DNA of 64,000 nt from JADGGM01 sp027307005 (GCA_035455745.1 DATIEP010000049.1:62001-126000); one strand, 5' to 3'; positions 8,682 through 18,662 are shown, counted from the first letter of the stretch. Notes: a model not told the origin generated them from the sequence alone. Translations and numbers: made by a program.

Positions 8682-10955
8682 ATGCGCGTCCATCGTTTCT
8701 CGCGTGGAAGCGTCGCACTCTGCTGTGTGTTCGCGACGGCGACGGCACTCCCGCTCGGCATCGCCGCACAGCAGACGGCGCAGCCCAAGTCGTTCGAGGA
8801 CTGGCTGCGCGCGGGACAGGTGCTGCGCGGCGAGCCCGGTCCCGAAGACGTGAGCTGGATCGAGAACGGCACGCGCTACTCCTACATCGTGCGCGACCCG
8901 CAGACGGGCGAGGAGACGATCCGTGCGACGGATGCGCTCACCGGACGCGACACGCTGCTCTTCAGCGCGCAGCACATGACGTTTCCGGGCAGCTCCGAGC
9001 CCTTCTCGTACGACTCGTTTCAGTGGGCGAAGGACTCTCGCCACCTGGTGTTCCAGACGCACTTCAAGCCGATCTACCGGAATTCCGGGACGGCCGACTA
9101 TTACGTCTACACGCTCGCCGACCACTCGTTGCAGCTCGCGGCGAGCGGCGCGCGCACGGGCGAGCTCTCGCCTAACGGACTGATGCTGGGGTACGAGCGC
9201 GACGGCGACATGTACGTCGAGAACCTGGCGCAGAAACAGCAGACGCGCCTCACGTCGGATGCCACGGCACACGTCTACAACGGCCACTTCGACTGGGTGT
9301 ACGAGGAGGAGTTCGGCCTCGTCCAAGCGTGGAACTGGTCGCCCGACAGCCGCTACATCGCCTACTGGCAGGTCGACGAGAGCAAAGAGCCGATCATCCA
9401 GCTGAGCAACTACGCGGGTCGCCACCAGGTATGGGACAGCATTCGCATTCCCCAGCCGGGCGACACGAATCCCACGGTGAAAATCGGCGTCGTGAACGTG
9501 ACCTCCGGATCGAAGGTCTGGCTGGATCCCGGCCTCACCGGCGACTACTACGTGCCGCGGATCTACTGGACCAGCCGCGCGGACACGCTCGCGATGGTGA
9601 CGCTCGACCGCCGCCAGCAGGTGATGACCCTCTTCTTCTTCGACGTGCGCACCGGCGGGAAGCGGATGGTGATGCGCGATTCGTCGCGCACCTGGATCGA
9701 CGTGTCCGATTTCTACGCGGCCGTGCAGGACTTCATGACGTTCCCCAAAGGCCTAACGCAGTTCTTCTGGCTGTCCGACCGCGACGGCTTCCAACACATC
9801 TATCGCTACGATTATTCGGGCAAGCTCATCGACCAGGTGACGCACGGCAAATGGATGGTCACGCAGGTCCGCGGCATCGACCCCAAGCAGCACGTCATCT
9901 ACTACAGCAGCACGGAAGCATCGCCGCTCCAGCGGCAGTTGTACGCGATCGACTTCGATGGCACGCACCAGCGCCGGCTCACCACCGGCGACGGCGTGCA
10001 GGACATCGACATGTCGCCGAACACGCAGTACTACCTCCGGACGTATAGCTCGATCGCCGATCCGGGCGGCGTCGATGTGTGGACCACGGCCGGCAAGAAG
10101 CTGCGCACGCTCGTCGACAATCACGCGCTGCGCCAGTGGTTGTCGACGCACACCTATGCGCCGCCGCAGTTGTTCTCGTTCACCACATCGGATGGCGTCA
10201 AGCTCGATGCCTCCATGGTGAAACCCCCGGCGTTCGATTCGACGAGGAAATATCCAGTGATCTTTGCGATCTATGGCGGACCCGGATCGCAGAGCGTGTT
10301 CGACTCGTTCGATGGAAGCCCGATCACACAGTGGCTGGCCCAACAGGGGTTCATCATCGTCAACGTGAACAACCGTGGGAACAACAACTACGGCAGCAGC
10401 TTCATGAAGGTGGTCTACGGCGACCTCGGGAAATGGGAAAGCCACGATTTCGCCGAGGCCGCGAAGTATCTGGCCAAGAAGCCGTACGTCGACGCGCATC
10501 ACATCGGCATCATGGGCACCAGCTATGGCGGATATTCCACGGTGTTCACCATGGAAGCGTATCCGGACCTGTTCACGGCGGGCGTCGCGAATTCGCCGGT
10601 CACCGACTGGCGTCTGTACGACTCGATTTACACCGAGCGCTACATGGGTCTGTTAGGCGAGAACCTGGCCGGCTACGACTCGAGCTCGGCCGTGCTGCAC
10701 GCCGCACAGCTGGGCGGCCACCTGCTCGTGATTCACTCGATGATGGATGACAACGTTCATCCGGCGAACACCATGCAGCTGCTCACCGCGATGACCGCGG
10801 CTGGCAAGGACGTGGCGCTCCGGATCTATCCGCCCGGACGGCACGGCGCCGCCTACGACTTCGAGAGCTTCTCCCTCATCGAGAAGGAAACGGCGCGCTG
10901 GCTGAACCACTGGCTCAAGACGGACAGCACTTCCTCGTCGGAAGCGTCAAAGTAG
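8682..10955 (+). CDS. Dipeptidyl-peptidase IV (S9B family), secreted
   Basis: 757 residues from ATG 8682, chosen over an in-frame upstream start because AGGAAAAGG precedes it and a signal peptide (VALCCVFATATALPLGIAAQ) follows. An N-terminal beta-propeller (about 60-540) carries the DWVYEEEFG motif whose paired glutamates bind the substrate amino terminus in DPP-IV. The C-terminal alpha/beta-hydrolase domain has nucleophile Ser614 (GTSYGGY), Asp near 689-690 (MMDDNVHP) and His721 (GRHG). It releases X-Pro or X-Ala dipeptides from peptide amino termini, presumably in the periplasm, and fits with the other exported peptidases here. A single-gene unit is likely; it converges with the SYLF gene. 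Confidence 0.92.
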   Translation: MRVHRFSRGSVALCCVFATATALPLGIAAQQTAQPKSFEDWLRAGQVLRGEPGPEDVSWIENGTRYSYIVRDPQTGEETIRATDALTGRDTLLFSAQHMTFPGSSEPFSYDSFQWAKDSRHLVFQTHFKPIYRNSGTADYYVYTLADHSLQLAASGARTGELSPNGLMLGYERDGDMYVENLAQKQQTRLTSDATAHVYNGHFDWVYEEEFGLVQAWNWSPDSRYIAYWQVDESKEPIIQLSNYAGRHQVWDSIRIPQPGDTNPTVKIGVVNVTSGSKVWLDPGLTGDYYVPRIYWTSRADTLAMVTLDRRQQVMTLFFFDVRTGGKRMVMRDSSRTWIDVSDFYAAVQDFMTFPKGLTQFFWLSDRDGFQHIYRYDYSGKLIDQVTHGKWMVTQVRGIDPKQHVIYYSSTEASPLQRQLYAIDFDGTHQRRLTTGDGVQDIDMSPNTQYYLRTYSSIADPGGVDVWTTAGKKLRTLVDNHALRQWLSTHTYAPPQLFSFTTSDGVKLDASMVKPPAFDSTRKYPVIFAIYGGPGSQSVFDSFDGSPITQWLAQQGFIIVNVNNRGNNNYGSSFMKVVYGDLGKWESHDFAEAAKYLAKKPYVDAHHIGIMGTSYGGYSTVFTMEAYPDLFTAGVANSPVTDWRLYDSIYTERYMGLLGENLAGYDSSSAVLHAAQLGGHLLVIHSMMDDNVHPANTMQLLTAMTAAGKDVALRIYPPGRHGAAYDFESFSLIEKETARWLNHWLKTDSTSSSEASK

Positions 10956-10987
10956 CCGGCGCGCCGCATCGCCCGCGGCCGGCGGCG

Positions 10988-11737
10988 TCAGTGGGTCGAC
11001 GCCGCCGGGACGTTCTTGCGCAGGCTCGCGATGAACGGCTGCACGATCGACGGCGCCTGCCCGCCGCCGGTCCTCAACTCCCTGGCGACGCTCGTGTGCG
11101 TCCCGCCGTCTAACGAAGCACCGGCCGAGGCGTACGCCTTCTTGTTCGCCGAGTAGTCGATCTCCCACTTCGTGCCGGCGATCTTGATGCCGGCAAAGAG
11201 TCCCTTGCTCTTGGAGTACGAATAGATCTCCGCCTGGGCCTTGTAGTCCGTGGCTGCGGAGAGGTCGCGTCCCATCGGTCCCGCAGCAACCGAGACTTCT
11301 CCACCCAGATCGAACGACGAGCCCGCGATCGTCTTGGGCGCATTCTGATTCATGAAGATCAGCACGACGTCCGCGGACTGCGCCCCGATCTGTAATCCGA
11401 AGCTCCCCCCTTTGAGCCCAACGAACGCCGGCCAGCTCCAGTCGCCGCCGGCGCGGCAGCTCACCAGGCCGTAGCCGGCGCGTCCTCCAATGCCGAATCC
11501 CGCCTGCACGACGCCGGGGACTACCGCGACACACACGGCCTCGCGCATGAGCGCTGTGGGCGGCGACCGATCGGGCACCGACACGAGCTCCGACAGCACT
11601 TGAGCGGCGCGCTTCGCGCGATCGGCGAGTTGGTCGTCTTGTGCGTGCAGGCCGGCTGCGAACGCAGCCACGCACGTGGACACGATCACAGCGCTCGCGC
11701 ACACACGGCGGCGCCAACCCGCATCTCCGATCATCAT
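10988..11737 (-). CDS. Secreted SYLF (YSC84-like) lipid-binding domain protein
   Basis: 249 residues from ATG 11737, with AAGGAAC upstream and a signal peptide ending near GLHAQ. The mature part is a single SYLF/YSC84 domain: the signatures AVCVAVVPGVVQAGFGIGG, SCRAGGDWSWPAFVGLKGG, GAQSADVVLIFMNQNA and IYSYSKSKGLFAGI are diagnostic and in the family order. SYLF domains bind phosphoinositides or other anionic lipids; the bacterial exported members have no settled function. Its end faces the DPP-IV gene with a 32-base gap. Confidence 0.88.
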   Translation of the reverse strand: MMIGDAGWRRRVCASAVIVSTCVAAFAAGLHAQDDQLADRAKRAAQVLSELVSVPDRSPPTALMREAVCVAVVPGVVQAGFGIGGRAGYGLVSCRAGGDWSWPAFVGLKGGSFGLQIGAQSADVVLIFMNQNAPKTIAGSSFDLGGEVSVAAGPMGRDLSAATDYKAQAEIYSYSKSKGLFAGIKIAGTKWEIDYSANKKAYASAGASLDGGTHTSVARELRTGGGQAPSIVQPFIASLRKNVPAASTH

Positions 11738-11828
11738 TGTTGTTCCTTGTTTCGGTTATCGGAATTGTATCCAACGACGGCACCCCAGCCACACAGCGCA
11801 AAGCAGATGCCATGAGCGGGCGCAGCGG

Positions 11829-13049
11829 TCATGGAGACGCGATGGGGTCGCTCACGGTTCGCGCGTTCCAGAGCGCCGACAGCGCAGGCAACGACGGGCG
11901 GGACGGTCGCCACCCCCACAACTCGGCTTGCATGACGAGCCAGGCGATCACGCACGGCAGCGTCTTGAGCCTGTAGTGCATCACCACACCCACGCGCACC
12001 GCGTTCGGCACCGCACTCGACGCGCCGATGGACACGATTCCGACGGTCGCGACGATCACCGAAATCGTGAGCGCGTCCGGCAACGAAACTGCGAACCAGA
12101 TCGCGATCCCGGCCACCGCGATCACGAACGACGGCGACTCCGATTGGTGGTTGAAGATCACGAGGAACACCAGCAGCGAACACAAGAACCGCAGACGAAA
12201 ATCGGGATCGGCCCAACGCCGGAATCGGGCGATGAGCGGCAGCACGAGGAGCACCGCACCCGCGCCTTCGACGATGAAGGCCGACACGCTCGACCCGAAC
12301 CAGAGGTGCAGCTCTTCCGGCACGCCGCCGGTGCGCATTCCCCGCCCCGCGATCGTATCGGCAACCGCGTCGCGCTGCACGAGCGACATCCACGAGGCGT
12401 ACTGCGCCTTCACCTCGTGCGGCGTCACGACGAGCAACGGCAGCGCGAGCACCGCCAGCAGCACGACGGCAAAAACGATCGCGAACCGAAATCGCCGCGG
12501 CCGCGGCAGCGCCATGGCGACGCCGGCGAGCGGAAAAATCTTGACCGCCGTGCCGATGGCGAGCGCCAGCGCAGCACCGATCTGGCGATCGCGCTCCAGC
12601 GCGAGAAACGCCAGTATGACTAACGCTACCAGCAAGCTGTTCGACTGCGAGTGCTGCATCGAGCCGAACATCTCGAGGAACACGAGCGCCAGCACCGCGT
12701 CGCCGCGCCGGTCCGGCAGCAGTCTCACGATGGCCAGCGCCAGCAGCATTGTGTTGATCGCGTCCCAGACCAGGAGACCGAGCGTGGCCGGCAGGACCGA
12801 GATCGGCGCGAACAGCGCCGCAAAGGCGGGACTGTACTTGAAGAGGTCGATGTACTGCTCCGGGTGCGGCGCGTACAGGTCGCGCCCGGCGCGAAGGTTT
12901 CTGAATGCCGCGTCGAAAATGAGGAAATTGTTGTCGGAATGGTGCAGGCCCTTCGGAATCGCGACCACGAGCACGCTCAACGCGTACACACCGAGCAGCC
13001 AGGGTCGGAAGTTCGTCCGCCGCGCCCATTCCCACGTCTCTCTGAGCAT
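11829..13049 (-). CDS. GT87 (DUF2029) family polyprenyl-phosphate sugar mannosyltransferase-like membrane protein
   Basis: 406 residues from ATG 13049, with GGAGAA seven bases upstream. Nine to eleven hydrophobic helices span the protein. The first periplasmic loop has the family pattern of an acidic residue soon after helix one (NFLIFDAAFRNLRAGRDLY), followed by YIDLFKYSPAFAALFAPIS, a hallmark stretch of GT87 proteins, and NSLLVALVILAFLALERDR. GT87 enzymes transfer sugars from polyprenyl-phosphate donors to glycolipids at the outer face of the inner membrane; the substrate here is unknown. Divergent from the GGDEF-EAL gene. Confidence 0.82.
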   Translation of the reverse strand: MLRETWEWARRTNFRPWLLGVYALSVLVVAIPKGLHHSDNNFLIFDAAFRNLRAGRDLYAPHPEQYIDLFKYSPAFAALFAPISVLPATLGLLVWDAINTMLLALAIVRLLPDRRGDAVLALVFLEMFGSMQHSQSNSLLVALVILAFLALERDRQIGAALALAIGTAVKIFPLAGVAMALPRPRRFRFAIVFAVVLLAVLALPLLVVTPHEVKAQYASWMSLVQRDAVADTIAGRGMRTGGVPEELHLWFGSSVSAFIVEGAGAVLLVLPLIARFRRWADPDFRLRFLCSLLVFLVIFNHQSESPSFVIAVAGIAIWFAVSLPDALTISVIVATVGIVSIGASSAVPNAVRVGVVMHYRLKTLPCVIAWLVMQAELWGWRPSRPSLPALSALWNARTVSDPIASP

Positions 13050-13166
13050 GGGCTATTCTCCGCTGCGGACGGGTCGCGGGCAAGGATGCTGGCGTAGGAA
13101 ACTCGTGACGCCACACACCGACCGGACGTCCTCCTTTCGCCACCCGCCGTTCTCCATCCGCATACG

Positions 13167-15527
13167 GTGCGCGAGGATACCGTGTCGGCACCAGCCCGAA
13201 CCGAGACGACTTTCGAGGGACCGACCGCTGCCGCGCTGCTCGCGGCGGAGCGCGCCAACGCCGAACGCCACCTGAACGGCGTGCGGGCCGTGGTGCTCAT
13301 GCTGTTAGGCGTGAGCGCCGTGGTGTACGCGCCGAAACTGACGCGCGGCTTGACGCTGATCAACGCGTCGGTGCTGGTGCCGATGCTGCTGTGGACGCTC
13401 TGGCAGCAGGTCAGAATCCACCGCCGGCGCCTCGAACGGCCGTGGCTCGCGGCGGCCAACGCCATTGCCGATGCGACCGCGGTGACGTGCCTGCTCGCCG
13501 AATACGGCCTGGCGGTGACACCGAGCCTCGTCGTGAAGTCGCCGATCTGGCTCACGTATTTCGTGATCCTGGCCGCGCGCCCGTTCACCAGCTCGGCGCG
13601 TCGCGCCGTGCTCGTGTCGGCGCTGGTCGTTGCCGAATACGCCGGCGTGCTGATCTACTTCCTGTTCGTGGGGCACCTGCACTTCGAGCGCGACCCGATC
13701 CTGGCGATGACCGGGAGCGGGGTGTCGCCGTTGGACGAAGGCGCCAAGGTTCTCCTGTTAGGCCTGGCCGCGTGGGTGGCCACGTACGCCACGGCGTGGA
13801 ACGAGCGCACGCTGCGCCGCGCGCAGAACGCCCTGCGCGCCAGCGAAGCCGAGCTCCACGCGCTGGTCGGTGCGATGTCGGACGTCATCGTCGCGCTCGA
13901 CGGGACCGGCCGCTACGTCAAGATTGCGGCGAGCGCGGCCGACGCCCGTCACCGCGCTCCCGTGGAATGGTTAGGCCGAACGGTGCGCGAAGTGCTGCCG
14001 CCATCGGCCGCCGAGATGGTGCACACCTGCGTGACCCGCGCGCTCGAGTCGGGGAAGCCGGTCGACGTCGAATACAGCCTCGAGCTCGATGGCTCGGCGT
14101 CATGGTTCGCCGGCACGGTGTCGCCGATGGACGAGAACGCCGTGGTCTGGGTGTCGCGCGACATTACGTCGCGCAAGCAATTGGAGTCGCAGCTCGCGTA
14201 CCAGGCGCTGCACGATCCGCTCACCGGACTCGCCAACCGTGCCCTGTTCCACGACCGCGTCGAGCACGCGCTGGCCAGCATCGAGCGGGTCGGCGGACGG
14301 CTCGCCGTGCTGTTCCTGGATCTCGACGACTTCAAGACGGTGAACGACAGTCTGGGCCACACCGAAGGCGACCGGCTGCTGGCCGCCGTCGCGGCGCGGT
14401 TTCTCAACGCCACCCGCGGGTGCGACACGGTCGCTCGGTTAGGCGGCGACGAATTCGCGGTGCTGCTCGAGAGCGTCGCCACGGACTCCGACGTCATCAC
14501 CGTCGCCGAGCGCATCGCGACGAGCCTGCGCGCGCCGATCACGCTGGACGACAAAGCGGTCATGGTGAGCGCCAGCATGGGTATCGCGCGGGCCAACGAC
14601 GCGGAAAGCGTGGACGAGCTGCTGCGCAACGCCGACGTCGCCATGTACACGGCCAAGAGCGCCGGCAAGGGCCGATACGCGATCTTCGCGCCCGAGATGC
14701 ACAAATCGCTCGTCGACCGAATGGCGCTCGAGGCGGACCTGCGCGAGGGCATCACGCGCGACGAGCTCCGCCTCATGTTCCAGCCGATCGTGGACCTGTC
14801 CACCGGACGCCTCGCCGCGGCGGAGGCGCTGGTGCGGTGGGAGCACCCATCGCGCGGCCTCCTGGCGCCGAACCTCTTCATCCCGGTCGCCGAGGAAACC
14901 GGCCTCATCGTTCCGTTAGGCCGGTGGGTGCTCGGCGAAGCGTGCCGTCAGGCCGCGGCGTGGCAGGCGCCGTCGCCGCTCGACGAGCCGCCGACGGTGA
15001 CCGTGAACCTATCCGGCCGTCAGTTCCAGCACGCGGATCTCGTGCGCGACGTCGCGTCCGCGCTCGCCGACTCCGGCCTCGAGCCGAACCGGCTGGTGCT
15101 CGAGATCACGGAGACGGTGATCATGCGCGACGTCGACGCGACCCTCGCGCGCCTGCTCGAGCTCAAGGCGCTGGGCGTCCGCCTGGCGATCGATGATTTC
15201 GGCACGGGCTATTCGTCCCTCGGCAGCCTGCGGCGGTTCCCGATCGACGTGCTCAAGATCGACAAGGCGTTCGTCGACGGCATTACGTTAGGCGGGAACG
15301 ACGCGGCGCTCGCGCGCACGATCATTGCGTTGGGCGACATGCTGTCCCTGCGTACGGTGGCCGAGGGGATCGAGGACTCGAAGCAGTTCCGCGCGCTGCG
15401 CGAGCTGGGCTGCGAGCTCGGGCAGGGGTATCTCTTCGCCAAGCCGCAGGTGCCCGAGGCGTTCACGGCCCTGCTCGCCGCATCGCGCGCCGGCGTGCCG
15501 GCCGCGCAGCCCGCCCTCAGCCGCTAA
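13167..15527 (+). CDS. Membrane PAS-GGDEF-EAL cyclic-di-GMP protein
   Basis: 786 residues from GTG 13167 (GTG 13182 possible). Five or six hydrophobic helices (about 38-205) form a membrane sensor, followed by a PAS domain (about 225-340). The GGDEF domain has an intact GGDEF motif (426-430) and a correctly spaced RxxD inhibitory site (RGCD, 417-420). The EAL domain keeps EAL (553-555), the DDFGTGYSSL loop and the KIDKAFV lysine. Both making and breaking cyclic di-GMP are therefore possible, with product feedback on synthesis. Six copies of GTTAGGC occur in this gene (13304, 13757, 13970, 14439, 14914, 15286), the densest cluster in the window, five with in-frame TTA GGC. It ends 44 bases before an inverted repeat preceding padR. 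Confidence 0.93.
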   Translation: MREDTVSAPARTETTFEGPTAAALLAAERANAERHLNGVRAVVLMLLGVSAVVYAPKLTRGLTLINASVLVPMLLWTLWQQVRIHRRRLERPWLAAANAIADATAVTCLLAEYGLAVTPSLVVKSPIWLTYFVILAARPFTSSARRAVLVSALVVAEYAGVLIYFLFVGHLHFERDPILAMTGSGVSPLDEGAKVLLLGLAAWVATYATAWNERTLRRAQNALRASEAELHALVGAMSDVIVALDGTGRYVKIAASAADARHRAPVEWLGRTVREVLPPSAAEMVHTCVTRALESGKPVDVEYSLELDGSASWFAGTVSPMDENAVVWVSRDITSRKQLESQLAYQALHDPLTGLANRALFHDRVEHALASIERVGGRLAVLFLDLDDFKTVNDSLGHTEGDRLLAAVAARFLNATRGCDTVARLGGDEFAVLLESVATDSDVITVAERIATSLRAPITLDDKAVMVSASMGIARANDAESVDELLRNADVAMYTAKSAGKGRYAIFAPEMHKSLVDRMALEADLREGITRDELRLMFQPIVDLSTGRLAAAEALVRWEHPSRGLLAPNLFIPVAEETGLIVPLGRWVLGEACRQAAAWQAPSPLDEPPTVTVNLSGRQFQHADLVRDVASALADSGLEPNRLVLEITETVIMRDVDATLARLLELKALGVRLAIDDFGTGYSSLGSLRRFPIDVLKIDKAFVDGITLGGNDAALARTIIALGDMLSLRTVAEGIEDSKQFRALRELGCELGQGYLFAKPQVPEAFTALLAASRAGVPAAQPALSR

Positions 15528-15570
15528 GGCGCCGCGCGCGGCGCCACGGAGGCGCCGCCGCTCCTCTTGC

Positions 15571-15605
15571 GTTCCGACAGGAGCCACGCCATCTTCTGTC
15601 GGAAC
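15571..15605. promoter_or_regulatory. Inverted repeat upstream of padR, candidate operator
   Basis: Two exact 10-base arms, GTTCCGACAG (15571-15580) and CTGTCGGAAC (15596-15605), separated by 15 bases, end 17 bases before the padR start. A partial third element, CGACAGAAAC, follows directly. PadR proteins commonly repress their own operon by binding such dyads, so operator is the favoured reading; a terminator for the upstream gene is possible, but no T-run follows. Confidence 0.45.
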
Positions 15606-15622
15606 TCGACAGAAACGGTGCC

Positions 15623-15961
15623 ATGCCGCCTGCCACGCCATCGGCCGACGTCCTGCGCGGGACGCTCGACCTCCTCATCCTCAAGACCCTGACGCTCGAA
15701 CCGATGCACGGGTGGGGCATCAGCCAGCGCATCCAGCAGGTCTCCAAGGGCGTCCTCGATGTGAACCAGGGGTCGCTCTACCCCGCGCTGCAGCGCCTCG
15801 AACAGCGCGGCTGGATCGGGAGCGACTGGCGTACGACGACGAACAACCGCCGGGCCAAGTACTACCGGCTCACGGCCACGGGGCGCCGCGCGTTAGGCGA
15901 CGAGACGGCGAGCTGGCGCCGCTACGTGTCGACCGTTGAGCTCATTCTCGGAACCGTCTGA
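15623..15961 (+). CDS. PadR family transcriptional regulator (ADOP-linked)
   Basis: 112 residues. A single winged-helix PadR domain: LRGTLDLLILKTLTLEPMHG at the start, GSLYPALQRLEQRGWI for the recognition helix and turn, and the wing NRRAKYYRLTATGRRAL. This short form without a long C-terminal dimer domain is the type regularly paired with ADOP permeases in Acidobacteriota and Gemmatimonadota. The permease gene follows with at most 31 bases between, or overlaps if its TTG start is used, so the two form an operon. It most likely represses that operon in response to an unknown ligand. Confidence 0.92.
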   Translation: MPPATPSADVLRGTLDLLILKTLTLEPMHGWGISQRIQQVSKGVLDVNQGSLYPALQRLEQRGWIGSDWRTTTNNRRAKYYRLTATGRRALGDETASWRRYVSTVELILGTV

Positions 15962-15992
15962 CCAATCGGCGCCGCTGCGCGCCACGAGCGCC

Positions 15993-18647
15993 ATGATGCC
16001 CTTCGACCGAATCGCGCTGCGCCTGCGCGCGCTCTTCCGCCGCGCCGCCGCCGACCGCGACCTCGATGAGGAAATCCGCTTCCACATCGAGCATGAGCAC
16101 GAGAAGAACCTGGGCAGGGGCATGACCGACTCGGACGCGTGGCGGCGCGCCCTCGTCTCGTTCGGCGGTATCCAGCAAGTGCGCGAGGCGCATCGCGACG
16201 TCCGCGGCCTGCCGTGGCTGTCCGATGTGCGCGGCGACGTGCGCTTCGCCCTCCGTACGCTGGCGCGGCACCCCGCGCTCGCCGGCGCCGCAGTCATCAC
16301 CCTTGCGTTAGGCATCGGCGCCAACACGGCGATCTTCTCGGCGGTCGACGCCGTCATACTCCGGCCGCTGCCCTTCCCGGCGCCGGACCGCCTCGTGATG
16401 CTCGGCGAAAACAATCCGGAGAAGAACTGGCACATGGAGACGGCCGCGCCCGCGAACTATCTCGACTGGAAAGACCAGGTGCGCGCGTTCCAGGACATCG
16501 CCGCATACAGCGGCGGCGCCTCGCACCTCACGCTCACGGGCATCGGCGACCCGCAGCTGCTCGCGATCGCGAGCGTGAGCGGCAACTTCTTCTCCGTGTT
16601 GGGTGGCCGCGCGGAGTTAGGCAGGGGATTCACCGACGCCGAGACGTGGGATACCGCGCGCACGCAGGTCGTCCTGAGCGACCACGCATGGCGCACCCGA
16701 TTCGGCGCCGATTCGGCGATCGTCGGCCGCACGATCCAGCTCGATGGTCGCCCCCGGCAGGTGATCGGCGTCATGTCGCCCGCGTTCACCTTCCCCGCGT
16801 CGCCGGATCTGTGGATCTCGGAAGGTTGGGATGCGGCCGCTCGGACGCAGGTCTGGTTCCGGAGGGCGCACTGGCTGCGCGCCATAGCCCGTGTCAAACC
16901 AGGGGTGAGCCTCGATGAGGCGAACGCGCAGCTTCAGGTGGTGGTGAAGCGGTTGCAGCACCAGTATCCGGTCACGAACCGTGTGATGGGCGCGGGGCTG
17001 GTGCCGCTCCACACCTATGTGATCGGCGACACGCGCACACCGCTGCTGGTCCTGCTCGCGGCATCGGCCCTGTTGCTTCTCATCGCCTGCGCGAACGTCG
17101 GCAATCTGTTGCTCGTGCACGCGAACAGCCGCGCCCCCGAAGTGGCCGTCCGCCTTGCGTTAGGAGCGGGGCCGTGGCGGCTGGCGCGGCAGATGCTCAC
17201 CGAGTGCATCGTCCTCTCGCTCGTGGGCGGCCTCGCCGGTTGCGCACTGGCTTGGATCGGAACGCGCACGTTGGGATTCCTCGCGCCGGCGGGAACGCTG
17301 CCGGCGACAGGCGTGCACCTGAATTGGGCCGTCCTGTCGTACACGTTTGCCGTGACGACGGCGTGCGGAGTGCTCTTCGGCATCGCGCCGGCACTCTGGA
17401 GCGCGCGACGAGCGCCCGGCGATGCGATCAAGGAGGCTGGCCGCGGCCGCCACGAAGGACGGCGCATGCGCCGCTGGGGAGAAGCGCTCGCCATGGCCGA
17501 AATCGCGCTCGCGCTGATGCTCACCGCAGGCGCGGGGCTGCTCGTTCGCAGCCTGTGGCGCCTGGAGCGCGTCCCGCCGGGCTTCGACCCGCACGGCGTC
17601 CTTGCGTTAGGCATCGAGCTGCCCGACGCGCGCTACGACAGCGCGGCCAAAGCCATCGCCTTCGGCGATGCGGTGATCGAGCGCGTCCGGTCACTGAGCG
17701 GCGTCACCGACGCCGCAATCGCCTCGCACCTTCCGCTGAGCGGCACCGAGTGGACCAGCGACTTCAGCATCGCCGGCCGGAGGCCCGACGAGGCGGGGTC
17801 CGAAGTTGCGCACCGCGAGGTGTCACCCGACTACTTCCGCACCATGCGCGAGCCCGTGCGAAACGGCCGGGTGTTCAGCGCGCTCGACCGGAAAGGATCC
17901 ACGCCCACCGTCGTGATCAACGACGCGCTCGCACGCCGTTTCTTCCCCGGTCGGAATCCGGTTGGCCAGCGCCTCACCTTCGATCGCCTGCCGGACTCGA
18001 CTTCGATATGGCGCACGATCGTCGGCGTGGTCGGGAGCGAGCACCAGGTGTCGCTCGATGCCGAGCCCAAGATCGAGATCTTCACCGCGCAGGCGCAGGG
18101 ACCGTCGGGGAACATGTTCGTCATCGCGCGAACCGACGGACATCCCGAGGCGCTCATCCCGCAGGTTCGCCGTGTGGTGCACGAGCTCGATCCCCAGCTC
18201 GCCGTGGTCGAAACGCACACGCTGCACGATGTCGTCGCCCGGTCGATGGCGCACGCGCGATTTCTCACCACGCTGCTGTTGGTGTTCGCGATCGTCGGCT
18301 TGACGCTCGCGGTCGTCGGCGTCTACGGCGTGATGGCGCAGCTCGCCCAACGGCGCACGCACGAGATGGGCATCCGCCTCGCGTTAGGCGCGCCGCGCAC
18401 CGCCGTGCGCTGGCTCATCGTGCGGCATGCGCTCGGCATCGTGATTCCCGGGCTCGCCATCGGCACGGCGGGAGCGCTGCTCGCCACGCAGGCGCTGCGA
18501 TCGGTGCTCTATCGCACCGCGCCGTCGGACCCGCTCACGTTCGTGGCCGTGCCACTCGCGCTCGCGATCAGCGCGATCGTCGCGTCGTGGCTCCCGGCCG
18601 CGCAGGCGAGCCGCGCCGACCCGGCGCAGGCGCTGCGCGTCGAATAG
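15993..18647 (+). CDS. ADOP-type ABC/MacB-like permease (copy 1)
   Basis: 884 residues from ATG 15993; a TTG at 15936 would add 19 residues and overlap padR, but the ATG matches where the homologous region (RLRALFRRAAADRDLDEEIRF) begins. Order: N-terminal cytoplasmic segment, a helix (AGAAVITLALGIGANTAIFS), a periplasmic MacB-type core, three FtsX-type helices, then a second core and a second FtsX helix set ending in ADPAQALRVE. This duplicated layout without a partner ATPase gene nearby is the ADOP (acidobacterial duplicated orphan permease) family. Substrate unknown; drug or peptide export or mechanotransmission are possible by analogy with MacB. Confidence 0.9.
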   Translation: MMPFDRIALRLRALFRRAAADRDLDEEIRFHIEHEHEKNLGRGMTDSDAWRRALVSFGGIQQVREAHRDVRGLPWLSDVRGDVRFALRTLARHPALAGAAVITLALGIGANTAIFSAVDAVILRPLPFPAPDRLVMLGENNPEKNWHMETAAPANYLDWKDQVRAFQDIAAYSGGASHLTLTGIGDPQLLAIASVSGNFFSVLGGRAELGRGFTDAETWDTARTQVVLSDHAWRTRFGADSAIVGRTIQLDGRPRQVIGVMSPAFTFPASPDLWISEGWDAAARTQVWFRRAHWLRAIARVKPGVSLDEANAQLQVVVKRLQHQYPVTNRVMGAGLVPLHTYVIGDTRTPLLVLLAASALLLLIACANVGNLLLVHANSRAPEVAVRLALGAGPWRLARQMLTECIVLSLVGGLAGCALAWIGTRTLGFLAPAGTLPATGVHLNWAVLSYTFAVTTACGVLFGIAPALWSARRAPGDAIKEAGRGRHEGRRMRRWGEALAMAEIALALMLTAGAGLLVRSLWRLERVPPGFDPHGVLALGIELPDARYDSAAKAIAFGDAVIERVRSLSGVTDAAIASHLPLSGTEWTSDFSIAGRRPDEAGSEVAHREVSPDYFRTMREPVRNGRVFSALDRKGSTPTVVINDALARRFFPGRNPVGQRLTFDRLPDSTSIWRTIVGVVGSEHQVSLDAEPKIEIFTAQAQGPSGNMFVIARTDGHPEALIPQVRRVVHELDPQLAVVETHTLHDVVARSMAHARFLTTLLLVFAIVGLTLAVVGVYGVMAQLAQRRTHEMGIRLALGAPRTAVRWLIVRHALGIVIPGLAIGTAGALLATQALRSVLYRTAPSDPLTFVAVPLALAISAIVASWLPAAQASRADPAQALRVE

Positions 18648-18662
18648 CCGCGCGACATTCCG

